Assembly (NCBI RefSeq): GCF_047948215.1
Contig: NC_134458.1
Coordinates: 133,365,571 to 133,429,570 of the forward strand
Origin: Lycorma delicatula
Taxonomy: Eukaryota > Arthropoda > Insecta > Hemiptera > Fulgoridae
Length of the DNA stretch: 64,000 bases
Reading direction: 5' to 3'
Below are positions 11,896 through 24,175 of this stretch, one piece after another (position 1 is the stretch's first letter; each line of letters opens with the position of its first letter). The translations under genes and the position numbers were made by a program. Below the pieces are notes generated by a model. It was not told the origin of the DNA, ran no database searches, and saw only the letters and a program-made list of their open reading frames with translations.

Positions 11896-12938
11896 CAATC
11901 GATCTGAGAACCTCCATTTTTGGTGAAATTCATTAAAAATAATTTATTTAAAATATTGTAATTAAATGCAATCTGGTTAGATTTAAATCATTGAACTACG
12001 ATAATGGTCGTAAAATAGGTAAAAGAATACTGTGGTAATGAACGTTTAAAAAAAGTAAAGAAGCCACAATGAATTATATTTTAAAATAATACTTAAATCG
12101 AACTACATTTTGATTAGGGTTTTAAATAATTAATAAGAGATTTGCCGTATAACTAGAGTTTAAATTACTGCACGATTTTATCAATACTACCAGTCATTAC
12201 TTCATGCAGATGGTAAATTATCGCCTTATGCTAACTTATTAAAGTACTTCTTCCAAAAAAAATTTAAAAAATAATAACCAAAAATTTATTACGATTTAGT
12301 GAATAGGAATGCTTGAATATAAATTAAAAAATTACGTACAGGTTAAATAACCTGTACGGTTTTAAATAACCTGAGAATGTTTCCTACTTTCGAAATTGGT
12401 TAACAAATTAGACTATTTTATTTATAAAATATGTAATTGATATTATAAATACAAACTATAACTATTGGCAACCATAAAATCATAGCTGTACTGTAAAAAT
12501 ACAGCACACAAGCCTTAAATAAAAAAATAGAAGCTCATCTACAAAATAATAACTTACCTGATTATTTTTCTTGATGTCTTACCAAAGAATGCAGTAATTT
12601 TTATTTTATGAGATATAAAAAAAAAAGAAGTAATTCATCAGTTGAAAAAGGGTATTTTATATAACTTAGTTATAAATTTGTAATATGCTTAAATAATAAA
12701 TCATTATTTTATAACTGCTTAACTTAACCTTAGCTAGATATTACAGTCTGAAGCATAACTATAGCTTACTAAATAATTGTATGAACTAATGACGCCTTTG
12801 TTTATAGCTACAATATATTATTAAAGGATATAATAAGTAAGATACTTGAAGCATTTCGCTCTTCAGCTAATACTCTCATTATCTTATAGAAATAATCATA
12901 TATCTAAAATTTACTACGTAAAATCTTTTAAACTTTTA

Positions 12939-12969
<31 letters not shown>

Positions 12970-13356
12970 AGCGAAACGCTCAAAAACCAATTACGAATAA
13001 TTTTATTTAAAACATCTAAAATTAGATGACCATTTCGATTATGGAATGTTAAACAATTTCCGTTAGTACTGAGGAAGGTTAGTAGTACATATATAAACAA
13101 TTATAATAGTAATAAATATACTATAATTATGAAACACTATAATTCTATAAGTGTTAATAAAATAAAGGTAAAAATTACAAACTGTTCCTTTAGTTAATCT
13201 CAGGAAAGCTTACACTTAATTTAAAATATGTAAGCCACTGAAACAACTGAATCAATTGTCAGCCATATTACAACGGTTTGTATTATTCACTTTTATTCTA
13301 TATTTAATATTTATTATTATATTTTTAATAAATACTAGTTTATAATAATTGGTACG

Positions 13357-13361
<5 letters not shown>
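10357..13361. other. AT-rich sequence, no gene recognised
   Basis: Contains a small palindrome at 11777-11799 (arms ACTCTGTAT and ATACAGAGT), a TA microsatellite at 11850-11893 and a poly-T of about 29 bases at 12942-12970. If the 10107-10356 exon is real, this would be intron. Confidence 0.5.
11777..11893. repeat. Palindrome plus (TA)n microsatellite
   Basis: Nine-base arms with a four-base loop at 11777-11799, then ATTCATAC-type repeats leading into a TA run at 11850-11893. Confidence 0.8.

Positions 13362-13418
<57 letters not shown>
13362..13418. repeat. (GT)n microsatellite
   Basis: Pure GT run of about 57 bases. Confidence 0.97.
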
Positions 13419-13421
<3 letters not shown>

Positions 13422-13465
13422 TTAAAGAGAGAGAGTGTATAGACATGATTTTCATAGTTTTAGGC

Positions 13466-13835
13466 TATACAGAATGAGTGATTCAAGAGAAAAGGAATAT
13501 AATTTGGAAACCGATTCCACAGCTTGAAATATAGAAAACAGTTCATACAAATACATGCCCAAAAACGCTTTGGTATAGAGTTACGGCTAGCGAAATATTT
13601 CGCCGGAATATCAGTTTTCCCGGTGAAATAGTCATAATGAAATTTTTAAGATGTTTATATTAGCGGGTAAACTTGATGGTTTCTTACATTTTTAAACCAA
13701 AAGATCGAATAAAACAGATCCTAGAACTGTATCTCCCGTGGCTTTCATTATAAACAACGAAAAGTAGAATCCTTATTTCTAGCTCCAGAATCAGTTCCTA
13801 AATTATTTCTCTTTCCTCCTGAATTACTCTGTATA
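13466..13835. mobile_element. MITE family F, copy 1, with TA target duplication
   Basis: Terminal inverted repeats of about 45 bases: 13468-13515 begins TACAGAATGAGTGATTC and the inverse at about 13790-13833 ends GAATTACTCTGTA. Both are flanked by TA. The TA duplication and the non-coding 366-base length fit a Tc1/mariner-type MITE. The internal block (AACGCTTTGG..GCTAGCGAAA) is related to the foldback family G. A second copy, with one end lost, is at 27392-27700. Confidence 0.8.
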
Positions 13836-14289
13836 ATCAAAATTCTCCAATTGATTCATCTCAAGATGAAAAGATATAAGTTACACTTTATAACTTATAT
13901 AAGATATAAGTTAATTTTTAATTTTACACTAACTTTTTCAGTATTTTTTTAGAATAAAGTACTTGAGGTAATCGTTCAGAGTTTCTAACGCTGAATGTAA
14001 TGAAGTTCAATTCTGTGACTTGTGATTAAACATTTATAATTACAGTTGTAATAATTAAAAAAAAACAATAAAAATTTAGATAACTTATATATGTATTATT
14101 TATCAATAATAAAATCAAGGTAAATGATTTTGATGGGCTTATTCTTTATATCTTGCTAACGAAGACTCTATTAACTTGGCAGTGCTTGTTAAAAAACTTA
14201 CTGTTTCGATAAGCAACGGACTTCACGCCAAGTGGCGAAATCAAAAAAAATAATTTAGTAATCAATCACTCTTTGAATTTTGAGCAGGA
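13836..14289. other. AT-rich sequence, possibly decayed upstream part of the hAT relic
   Basis: No frame recognised. A small inverted repeat of ATATAAGTTA occurs near 13875-13915. Confidence 0.4.
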
Positions 14290-14509
14290 GTGGATGATGA
14301 GTTTTCTCCGCTGAAAACAAGAGCATTTTGTGTACTATTACCATTTTCAACACCCTACCTTTGCGAAACCGGATTTTCTGCGGTGGCTGCTTTGAAGCAA
14401 AATATAAATCTAGCTAAATATAGAAGAAGAATTCAGAGTGTTTATTTCTAATATTAAACCTTCCTTCGAAAAGCTTTGTTCTGCAAGACAGACTCAAGGG
14501 AGTCACTAA
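14290..14509 (+). pseudogene. hAT-family transposase, C-terminal dimerisation domain relic
   Basis: The frame reads VDDEFSPLKTRAFCVLLPF, then STPYLCETGFSAVAALK, matching the hAT C-terminal (hATC) motif of ZBED/FAM200-type proteins, where a Pro-Phe and a Y/F-LCE-xGFS signature precede the dimerisation helix. After an indel near 14425 another frame continues with FRVFISNIKPSFEKLCSAR and ends QTQGSH-stop, the usual family C-terminus. The catalytic part and BED finger are absent or unrecognisable upstream, so this is a 3' remnant of a once much longer coding region. It cannot make a functional transposase. Confidence 0.8.
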
Positions 14510-15451
14510 TAATTATTAAACTTGTTTTTAATTTAATATTGATAAGTTAATTATTAAATGCATTGCGCAGATAAATTTATTTAAAAATTCTTTGAAATTA
14601 CTTTCTGGTGTAATTTTCATTTATCCGACATGCAATAACCATAATATTTTATAAATTAATTCAAATACTTATCCGTTATTGGAAAAGTACATAAAAATTT
14701 TTTTTCTTGTTCCAATGCTTTCGATTCTTTTCGAAAACATAATGAACTTTTATCGCTAATGATTTAAGATAATCTTGCATTTTTAAGTTTGCTGGCAGCG
14801 AAATATCTTTAAAAAAACTTGAATAACATAGATTCGGAAAAGCTAATTTCCGCCAATTTCTGTTTTTTTTCTCCCTTTTTTAATCAATATTTCGAGAACT
14901 GAGAATTTATAATTAAATTAGCTAAATTTACATTTTAAAATATTAAAATGACGGCCGTTCTAATTTACAAATATTAAACTCAGGAAGTAATCTTAGTAAA
15001 TTTATGTTATGTAATCAATAAATTAATCAATATTTTGTGAAAATAAAAGACATCTAATTGGTCAAGTCAAATTTTATTTTAAACAAAGCTATTTTCATTG
15101 AACCTATATACCATAAATAGGTGTGATTCAAGAAAAAGCGAATAATATAAATCGTAATAATAAGTCAGAAATATGCTGTGTGAAATGCCTTAAAAAATAT
15201 TTTCCATATTTTACACGTTATTTTTTTACTAAAGTATTATTGTTTATATGCCAGCTTTAAACATATTTCAATCTCTACTCCAATACTAAAACGTCTAAAA
15301 AATAAAATAACTCCCAGTCAGTCAGCATTATAATAGTGATTACGTCACACGCCTAACCTAACTCAACTATTCCGTCACGAGTTAAAAATCACTCCTATAT
15401 AGATGTCATTATTTTTCTTTTGTCTCTCTGTGTGTATACTTGTGCACTGTT

Positions 15452-15456
<5 letters not shown>
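14510..15456. other. AT-rich sequence, nothing recognised
   Basis: No open frame or internal repeat stood out. Confidence 0.5.

Positions 15457-15541
<85 letters not shown>
15457..15541. repeat. (GT)n microsatellite
   Basis: Pure GT run of about 85 bases. Confidence 0.97.
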
Positions 15542-15544
<3 letters not shown>

Positions 15545-16737
15545 ATAGTTAATATTTCATTCTTATAATTGAACTTTAATGAATTTATAAAAATATTATT
15601 ATACGAAATAGTTCAATAAATCTTAATTATTACGAGTATAAAAATATTTTATGTAACATATTTAATTATTCTTCATCTTAAAAGAAAATTTAACTATACA
15701 AACTGTTTTATATCCTTTCCAATAATAAGTTCAAAGCTTAGTGGCTCGTAACACTGGTAAATCAAAGATGGTTTTTATTTCCCCAATCATTTTCTATTAA
15801 ACTACGGTATTTTCTTTCACTATCTGAATTTTTCTTAAAATTAAAATCTTTCCTATACAGATGTCATTAAGTTTCTTTTGGGCTGGCTTTCCATACATCA
15901 ATTACCGAAACAGTATTTTTTAAAATTAAAAACAAAAAATAACTAGTGATTAGTCTTTGAAAACTTCAAAGGAAAATGTGTATAGCAATTAAAAATAACC
16001 ATTAATACGACAAAGAAATATTTGATAGAAAACAATGTTTTAAAAAAACTACTTCAGAAAGGAAAAAGTACTGTAACATTACACAATAACATGGATTACA
16101 TTATACACTTCTGTTTATAAGACAATGTACAGATATTTTCTTGCGATATTTACTACACATCACTATAGTAAATGTACCTACTATAACTATGACACGAAAT
16201 ATTAATCATATTTATTTACAAATATAACTTTATCCATGAAGTAATGATAATTCTTTTGTGATTATTAGACACATTTACTTATAAACCTAAACGAACCAAG
16301 TTTTTATATTTTTATTTTAAAAATTAACTATTCATAATTTGAATAACTATTACTTAAAAATGAATAACAGGTAAACAATTTATAATAAAACGACTAGATT
16401 GGGAGAGGATATAGGGAAAAATTAATTTTAAAGAAATTAACAGGTATATTTATAGTTAGTTGTTTGTAAAATAAAATTACTTTAAAATGTGAAAATAGGA
16501 TACACATTTTTTTTAGACTTTCGGTTCAATATTTTTAAAACATACATCAAATTGAGATATTTGAGTTAACAGAAAATGATGTTTTGAATAAAAAAACCAC
16601 CATTCGTTTATTACTATCAATATAAATCAAGTTACCAAGCCTAAACAAATCGGCAAAAATTCAGCACAACTATTATACATAAATATACATTCTATCCAAA
16701 CGTTTAATATTATAGAATATTATTATCACAGAAGAGA
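15542..16737. other. AT-rich sequence, nothing recognised
   Basis: Only short unremarkable ORFs. Confidence 0.5.
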
Positions 16738-17165
16738 TTAATTAAATTTTTTATTTGGAGTGCGATGCTCTATGGAGCTGAAACCTGGATGATGAGAAAG
16801 GCAGACAGAAAAACGAATTGAGACTTTTGAGATGGGTATGTGGCGCAGAATGATAAACATTAGATGAAAAACACCATGTAACAAATAAAGAAGTATTGAG
16901 GAGAATCGTAGAGAACAGGAAAATGCTAAATGTGATTGACTATAGGAAAAAGAACTGGCTACGACATTATATGAGAAGGTGTTTATTAGTGGATGCGATA
17001 GATGGCTTGGTGAACGCAAGGAAAGGAAGAGATTTCAAATGACGGATGGCATTATGGAACAGGGATAATATGCTGGAACAAAGAAATTAGGCAAAGGAGA
17101 GAACAAGGTGTAGAGCAGCAGCCGTGACAGGAACTGCCCTACTGACAGAACACTATTAATGAATG
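16738..17165 (+). pseudogene. Non-LTR retrotransposon, C-terminal reverse-transcriptase tail (relic)
   Basis: Reading across frames gives IWSAMLYGAETWMMRKADRK, then RIETFEMGMWRRMINIR, VTNKEVLRRIVENRKMLNVI, and YRKKNWLRHYMRRCLLVDAI. This is the characteristic order at the C-terminus of arthropod endonuclease-reverse transcriptase ORFs: a LYG-ETW motif, an E-WRRM motif, N-E-VLRR, W-GH-RR, and a basic GRRR stretch. At least three frameshifts and several stops are needed to follow it, so it is dead. It lacks the catalytic domains, as expected for a 5'-truncated insertion. The clade (RTE-, Jockey- or CR1-like) cannot be decided from this part. Confidence 0.8.
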
Positions 17166-19525
17166 AAGGATCAAATTCTGACCAAGTAAATTTGTAAAGA
17201 AGAGTTTGGCTATCGAAAAAGAGTTAAAAACAAAATGGACTTGATGAGAATGCTAAAGAAAAAATAAATCATTGTGTGCTGTTAAAAGAAAAAAAAAATA
17301 GTTAATAGTTAGATAAGCAGTTACACCCTAAGGATGAAACAAATGATACAGAAGGCAATATGTGCAAAAAGATCAGAAACAGAGGAAGGAATCAGAATAC
17401 GGAAAAGTGGAAGAATTTAAATTAACAAAATTATGATATAACAAATCTACATAGATCATCTACAGAACCTCACGAAGATGATTGAAATTATTGTGGTAAA
17501 TAGATTTTCAATTAATCTTGAATTTCTTTCATATCATTCATGGAGATACTTACAACAGTAATTCTAAAACTATGGTATTTTTGAATAACTCCTACACCCA
17601 ATTTATGGATTCGCCAGTAGTTTTAAATTGTGAAAAATCTATAATTTACTACTTAGTTATAATATTAGGATTAACTAAAGAGGCTTCAATTAGCCATTTT
17701 TATTAGTTATACCACATTTACAGCTGTCATTTATTTATTGACTAAATAACAGCTATATATTTAAATTATGAGAATTCATTGGATAATTTACTAGGATAAA
17801 TTCTACGAAATACTTTTTAAAAAGATTTAAAATCAATCATTACAAGTAAAGTAGGCAAATAAAACATTCTAATAATTAAATTACATTAAATCGAACCACA
17901 TCAAGAATGTACTTCTGTAACATACGTTTACAAATACAGAAAATTAGATATTTATTAAAAATAAATTATTCAAGGATTATACATAATAAAATTTGAATAT
18001 ATATATAAATTTTTGATATATGTAAATACAATTCGTTAATTATAAAAATTTCATGAGTCATGACTCATTAAAAGAGGTTATAAGGGTCATTATAACGTGA
18101 CTCATCTCATCTCTTTGTATTAAATTTTATATTAATTTATATTCATGTTATATAGCCATTTATTTAAAGGGGAACTGACATTGAATATTATATTACAACC
18201 GGCATGCATAAATAAATACTTATACGTACATTATAATCGATATTTTTATACAAAGCGATATATTGTTAAATGTAAAATATCACGTTACCTTCATGGTGTA
18301 TAATTGATAGAATAAATTTGTAAGTAATAAATTTTTTTTTACACAAAAAAAAAATCACGTACCTTGCATAATTAAATTACAGCTTAAAAAGTAATTAATG
18401 TTGTTGTTGTTTTCTTAAGTAATTAATTTAAATTTGTTTTCATCATAGAAAATTAAATGTTTACAATAAAAACATGCTTCTTTATCTAAAAGCAAAACCT
18501 CATAGTCTTTTATGGTATTTATATCAGCAATAAAAAAAGTAATTCTTAATAAATAATCTGTTAATAGATTATTCTATTAAATAATTCTGTACTTCTACGA
18601 TTTTTCTCAAAACCCTCACCATTTCTATACAAATAATAGTCCAGGCGGTATCTCTTTTAAAATGGGAATATTTGGATTTTTTCTATATGACAGCTAAATT
18701 TTGCTTTAATGCCTCCAGAATCATCAGAAATGATTATTTTGTTGAAAAAAGTGTGCTTAAATTTCATTAAACAAAATGTAAAAAACTCGCAAAATATCCA
18801 TTTTTTTCTCCTGTTTTGTTATTAAATTGTAAACACAACAGCATCGAATGCAAATCGAAAAATACGTTATTATTGATATAAAAAGAGTATATAAAGAGTA
18901 TATAAACTGTCAAAAAAATGAAAAAAAAACTAGATTTTTGGGAATTTTTATCGAGTTCTTATACACAGGACCATCAGTTTTGCCTGGAAGAACCTTTTGA
19001 TATTATAAAGCAAGTCCCTAAATTTCAACAAAATCCGTATGACACTTTTTGCACAATAATTATGCATTCCAAACTTTTTTAAAAGTGCGATTATTCAAAA
19101 TTGAGTAGAGCCTAAAGTAAAGTAGAGTTGTGAGAGCCTAGGGAATTTTTCAATCATACTTGTAATTTTTTGCTTTTAACAAATTTAATATCTTCACGAA
19201 TTTTTATCTAAATTAATTTTAAAAAGCACTGCTTAAAAGTACTAGGAAAAACGTTTCTTTTGAAAAAAAAGAATTTCGATTCGTTAATTATCTTCGGAGA
19301 TGTAACCGAACAAAGTTAATCGCCATTGTGCAACTTTTTGATAGATTATTGTCGATAAATTAATAAACCAATATTTAGCAATAATTCGCGTTTGACATTT
19401 GAACTTTTTCCCTTACAAGACATTCAGTTTTAAAAAACATCAATAATTTTATTTGTTAAAATTGTACCCAGAACAAAAGAAAATTTCAAAATTTCTTTTA
19501 AAAATGTCGCACTTCCTAAAAGATA
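17166..19525. other. AT-rich sequence, no gene recognised
   Basis: Short ORFs without recognisable content. A small TATAAAGAG tandem lies near 18885. The stretch from about 18590 to 19520 has the look of an old dispersed repeat, but no second copy is in the window. Confidence 0.5.
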
Positions 19526-20128
19526 GATATGTCGCCGAGAGATGATAAAAACGGAGATTTGATCAAATCCCTAAGGTATCTTTAGGACACGTTAATACCG
19601 CGAGTCCTGTTTGTTTACCTTTTGAGTCCTGTTTGTTTATCTTGAAATAAACAATTCAGGACTCAAATAACGAAGGGTAGAAGGTGTCACGACTTATTTT
19701 ATTTATTTAGTAAACCATACATTATTAAATGTAGAGTAGATAATACAACAATAGTCATTGAAACACAAATTATTTATTCGAAAATAATTGAAAAAATACT
19801 ATGAAAAAACTTATAACTTAATTACTTAACTTAAGTTAGTAATTAAGTAAAAGTAAATAAATAATTTGTGTTTCAATGACTATTGTTGTATTACCTACTC
19901 TACATTTAATAACGCATGGTTGACTAAATCAATACTTTTAAAATCTAAACAATATTATTTCATCTTTTCACTAAAACAGTTAAGGGATTTGATTAAATTA
20001 CTTACTTTCTTTAGGGAAATCACCCCACAGAGTTGTAATTTTAACATCTTTCGTGAATTGATCATCTACCATAGGGATCTGATCAAATCTCCGTTTTCAT
20101 CATTTCCTGCGACAGATATATCCTACGA
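19526..20128. mobile_element. Multi-arm foldback element
   Basis: Outer inverted arms of about 48 bases lie at 19527-19573 and 20072-20119, sharing the core ACGGAGATTTGATCA. Inner inverted arms of about 68 bases lie at 19710-19778 and 19857-19924, and the centre is itself a palindrome (19817-19847). A separate hairpin sits on the left side near 19621-19668, with arms built on TTTGAGTCCTG and CAGGACTCAAA. The ORF on the right side is just an arm translation. No second copy in the window. I infer a foldback or MITE-type DNA element. Confidence 0.7.
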
Positions 20129-21567
20129 GTAGTAGAAAATACATAATCTCAAATGTACTGACTGATCAGAAAATGAAACATACAACACTATCATATCATG
20201 GCCACATAGAAAATACTACCTTTAAAGCCAGTGTCGTTTTCCCTCTTTCGGGAAATCGTCTACAAAGTTAAAGATACAAATATCCAATCATTATGAAAAG
20301 AACTATTCCCGAAATTTTTTATCTATATAGAAAAAATCTGATAAATATTATGAAAATTTTACTTAAAGGAATAAACAATTTAAATTTAAAAATAATTGAA
20401 ATTTAGTGGATTAAAAGAATGAATGATTTAATGATTAAAATCACGAATAATATCAAGAAATTATGTAATGCACCAGATGTCAAAATTATAGATATACTAG
20501 CGTACTTAAATCAAGCTCCTAGATTTCAATATAGTGGAGATTTTATTTTGGCGGTTAGAAAACGCTTTGATATTGGTAGGCTAAAAACAAAATGAATCTT
20601 TATAATTCGCATTTTGTTATAAATACGCGTTATGAGGTAAGAATCATTTTTCCATTTAATTTGGATGTGTTTCATAGAGGTATCTACAGCTAACTTGTCA
20701 TTAACGTCACAAAACAACTATTTGATGAATAAAATGATACAAATGTAATAACCTGCAGTAGCGATTCATAAAAATTCCATTTTCTGATGACCACGTGGTC
20801 GTCGAGAAATCGCAAAGAATTATTTTAAATATTCTTAAATTTCAACCAAAAATAAATGTAATAGCATAAACTCATCTGTTAAAAACATCAAAAAACACTT
20901 TACATATTATATTGGCTGTTCGTCTATTTGGCGGCAGAATGATCACTAACAGGAACTCTTTGGAGTAGCCACACAAAACTACTCATGAGAAGGATTCATC
21001 CTATAACTGAATTCAAATCTCAACAAAAGACTGTCCCTATTGCTTTGTTTCATCCGAACCCAGTTCCCTGCAAAGAATTTAATTCTAGACAGAACATGCG
21101 ACTACACTTTTATACGCCAAATCTGGGCACAGATAAGTTGCAAGTAGCCCTAGGCTGACTAAGGCGCTGTAATCTGTTCTTAATCAAAGAACTGGTGAAG
21201 CAGTTCTGCACCTCGCACATTGTGTCGGCTGAAGCTAAGTGTAACCGTAGAAAGATATGATTGTCTATAAGGGATTAGATCTTCCTTCAAATAAATCCGT
21301 TCGAACAATCTTGGAACAGAGAAGGGTTTATTAACGCTTACCTTGTGCGGTCATGCTGATTGTTAGTTGACAATATCGGAGATGAACAGCAGTAAACTTT
21401 TTTCTGAGATCCACGACTACATATAGATATTGGAAAGGCTACCTGTGTGTGACGTAACAAGATAAAAACTGACGCTATAGTTATCAGGTTTAGTGTAACG
21501 TGGGGCTTTTGATGGCCCTCCTCAATTGTACACAAAAACCCTGTAAGGTAAGCTTAAGGTTAATTAG
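20129..21567. other. Unassigned, partly GC-richer block
   Basis: From about 20930 to 21545 the base composition is noticeably less AT-rich than the flanks. I see no protein similarity. A solo LTR or an old exon-containing segment would fit. CTGTAAG|GTAAGC at about 21547 would be a good donor. Without a second copy I cannot decide. Confidence 0.3.
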
Positions 21568-21579
21568 TCGTTCGCACGA

Positions 21580-21877
21580 ACCCACCGGGTTGTTCTAGTG
21601 GTGAACGCATCTTCCCAAATCAGCTGATTTGAAAGTCGAAAGTTCCAGCGTTCAAGTCCTAGTAAAGTCAGTTATTTTTACACGGATTTGGATACTAGAT
21701 CGTGGAGACCGGTGTTCTTCGGTGGTTGGGTTTCAATTAAGCACATATCTCATGAATGGTCGAACTGAGACTGTACAAGACTACACTTCATTAAACACAT
21801 AAATGTCATCCTCATTCATCCTCTGAAGTATTATCTGAAAGGTAATTACCGGAGGCTAAACAGGAAAAAGAAAGCAT
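21580..21877 (+). mobile_element. tRNA-derived SINE, family A, copy 2
   Basis: Starts with CCACCGGGTTGTTCTAGTGG (A-box region), contains the palindrome AAATCAGCTGATTT, the B-box-like GTTCAAGTCC, an ACACGGATTTGGATACTAG body and a tail ending GGAGGCTAAACAGGAAAAAG. The 12-base target duplication TCGTTCGCACGA lies at 21568-21579 and 21878-21889. This is an intact-looking, fairly young copy. Confidence 0.9.
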
Positions 21878-21928
21878 TCGTTCGCACGAGGAAACCCGCA
21901 AGGGTGAACAGAATGTTCACGTTCTCTC

Positions 21929-22159
21929 TTGCTGATATACACCGCAAAAGTACAACTGACCTGTACTGGAAACTTTGAAGCTACAGACTTGAAAAAAATA
22001 TTTAAATACAATTTCTCTCTAAGATGGCTTTGTGCGGAATCGTCGAAAAAATTTCGATCTCATACCATTAAAGGAAATATGGAGATGACGTACGGAGAGA
22101 TTGCGAGAGGAGAGATACTGGAAATTGCATTCAAATATGAATTTAAAAAAAGATTTTAA
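21929..22159 (+). CDS. Unidentified 76-codon ORF
   Basis: The ORF lies just after SINE A2 and is mildly richer in GC and coding-like codons than its surroundings (a TYTAKVQLTCTGNFEATDLK-like start). I do not recognise it. Removing the SINE joins it to the GC-richer block upstream, so it may be part of the same older sequence. It lacks flanking splice signals that I would trust. It may equally be chance. Confidence 0.15.
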   Translation: MLIYTAKVQLTCTGNFEATDLKKIFKYNFSLRWLCAESSKKFRSHTIKGNMEMTYGEIARGEILEIAFKYEFKKRF

Positions 22160-23458
22160 AGCTATTCGTATTTTATTTTAGTTTTTCTATACAATTTTTG
22201 AGCAATGAATCATATAAACAATAGTCCTTTTACTCACTAACTCCTGAATAACATCTTATATAGCTGAAATAATATAGGTTGGCCGACCGTGAACATTACA
22301 AAACATCTAAAACGGTGCAACCGTAAAGTAAAAGTATAAGCATTAGTCCCATTTAAATTATATAATGTCGTATCTCATTAATACTTAGTAGCAAATGTTT
22401 TTTTTTTTTCATTTATCATATTTTCATTAAGAAATTTACATTGCCTTGATTTTAATTCTTTTTTATTAAATCATCCAAAGGCCAGTGTAAATTATTCCGG
22501 TTTCGTATATATATTTTTATAGTTATAGAGCTATTAATTAAATTATATGCTTTTTTTTCTTTTAATTAATGACTTTGTTTATAAAATATATAAAAACATA
22601 TTTTTATTTATTTTATTTTTATTTAAAATATAATAAGTTAATTTTATTTATTCTTATTTTTTAATAAAATAAAAAATTGTCTTCAATATAATAAAAAAAG
22701 CAATTTAAGACTTAAAAGAAACTTGATATAGTAGAAGTAATTGCGTGTAAATTATGTAAAATAACATATTAACCATGGTGTAATAAGATAATAGCCTATA
22801 AAATTGTAATACAGATTATGTACTGATAAATAGTATTGCCTTTAGCATTGAATAGCTCATAAATACTTATTAGTAAGAGAATTTTCAGTAAAAGAAATAC
22901 ATAGTCATATACATCTCTAATGTCATTTTAAAATTCCTTTTTGTAATATATTACGGATATTTATCGATAGTGTAATTCTGTAATATTTAATGTTTGCATA
23001 ATAACTCACCTTGTTGTTGTTCTACTCTAAGATGCAATACAAATATATTTATTTTTGTATTCGGTAAAAAAAATTATAGGTAACTGATCAATGTCAGTCG
23101 TTTAATAGATAAAATATATTTATATGCTTATAAAGTTTGAATAAGAATTTTATACTTTAGAAATCACGTTAGTTATTTCAAATAATGAAGTTACAAAACA
23201 ACATTAATATGCAAAGGGAAAATTGGAATATTATAATAATTTATTTTAAACAAGATTAATAATCATAATTTATCTAATTGCAATTTCCAATTATATTATA
23301 AAATATTAAAATTCAATTGATCACATTTATTAAAATTTCTATGAAACAATGTCACATTAATAAAGTTATTTACCGACATTGATTAAAACAATAAAAATGA
23401 AGATAAACAGTAACTTTTAAAAAACGCACAACACAGTTAAAAGAATGCTCTAAAAAAA
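22160..23458. other. Very AT-rich sequence, nothing recognised
   Basis: No gene or repeat identified. Confidence 0.5.
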
Positions 23459-23689
23459 GCTGACAACAAAGTTGTAATACTTTCCTGACACTGCTTATTT
23501 ATTCTTATATAGTAGAAACCTAGATTTTTAGGTTGTTAGTAACCTAGATTTTTTTTTTGGTGGGGGTAATTGATGATGAAGTTTTATTGTAAAATTATCA
23601 ATATATATTAATAAACAAAAAAATATTTAAAGAATTAAAAAACTGTTTTTTTTCCTGTTCTACTAATCCAAAATCACCTTCCAAAAATT

Positions 23690-23720
<31 letters not shown>

Positions 23721-24175
23721 GTTTATTACGTTACATGGAAGAAATTAAAAATATTTCACTGAAAAATATATAACCAATAATTTACCTAATATTTTTTTTT
23801 TTTTTTGTGGTAGGGAGTTAATTATGTTGAGATTCTATTGTAATATTATTATTAAATTTTAATAATAAACCAAAAAAAAATTGTTTAAGTTTCAAAAACG
23901 TTTAAACTTTAAATATTGGTTCCTCCATTCCTAATATTGCCCAAAGTATTTTTTAGGGGGGTCAGTTGCACTACTTCTATGCTTAAGCAGACAAAAAAAA
24001 ATCCGGTTAAAAGATTAGCAATAAATAAAAAAATAAATTTTTCGATTTTTAGGAAGGGGGAATTTTGGGCAATTTAAAAAAAAATGCAAAAAGACCCATA
24101 CCCGATTTTTTGACTGATTATCATACTTTTTGCTTACAGCATAGCTCTAGAGCTATGATGTCAGAAAAGTAAAAA
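23459..24175 (-). mobile_element. Element E, copy 2 (Helentron-like)
   Basis: Best preserved ends. The right end is at 23459: a GCTG, stem ACAAC-AAA-GTTGT at 23463-23475, then TACTTTCCTGACA at 23478-23490. The left end carries its inverse (24159-24171, one mismatch) beside the AGCTCTAGAGCT palindrome at about 24143-24154. The body includes poly-T and poly-C blocks and is non-coding. A poly-T of about 29 bases sits inside at 23690-23718. Confidence 0.75.

Noticed and set aside
13252..13455. Minus-strand ORF with a His-Thr run
   Set aside because: Created by the GT microsatellite.
20900..21545. A solo LTR
   Set aside because: GC-richer than its flanks, but I found neither matching TG..CA ends with a duplication nor a second copy, so it is left unassigned.
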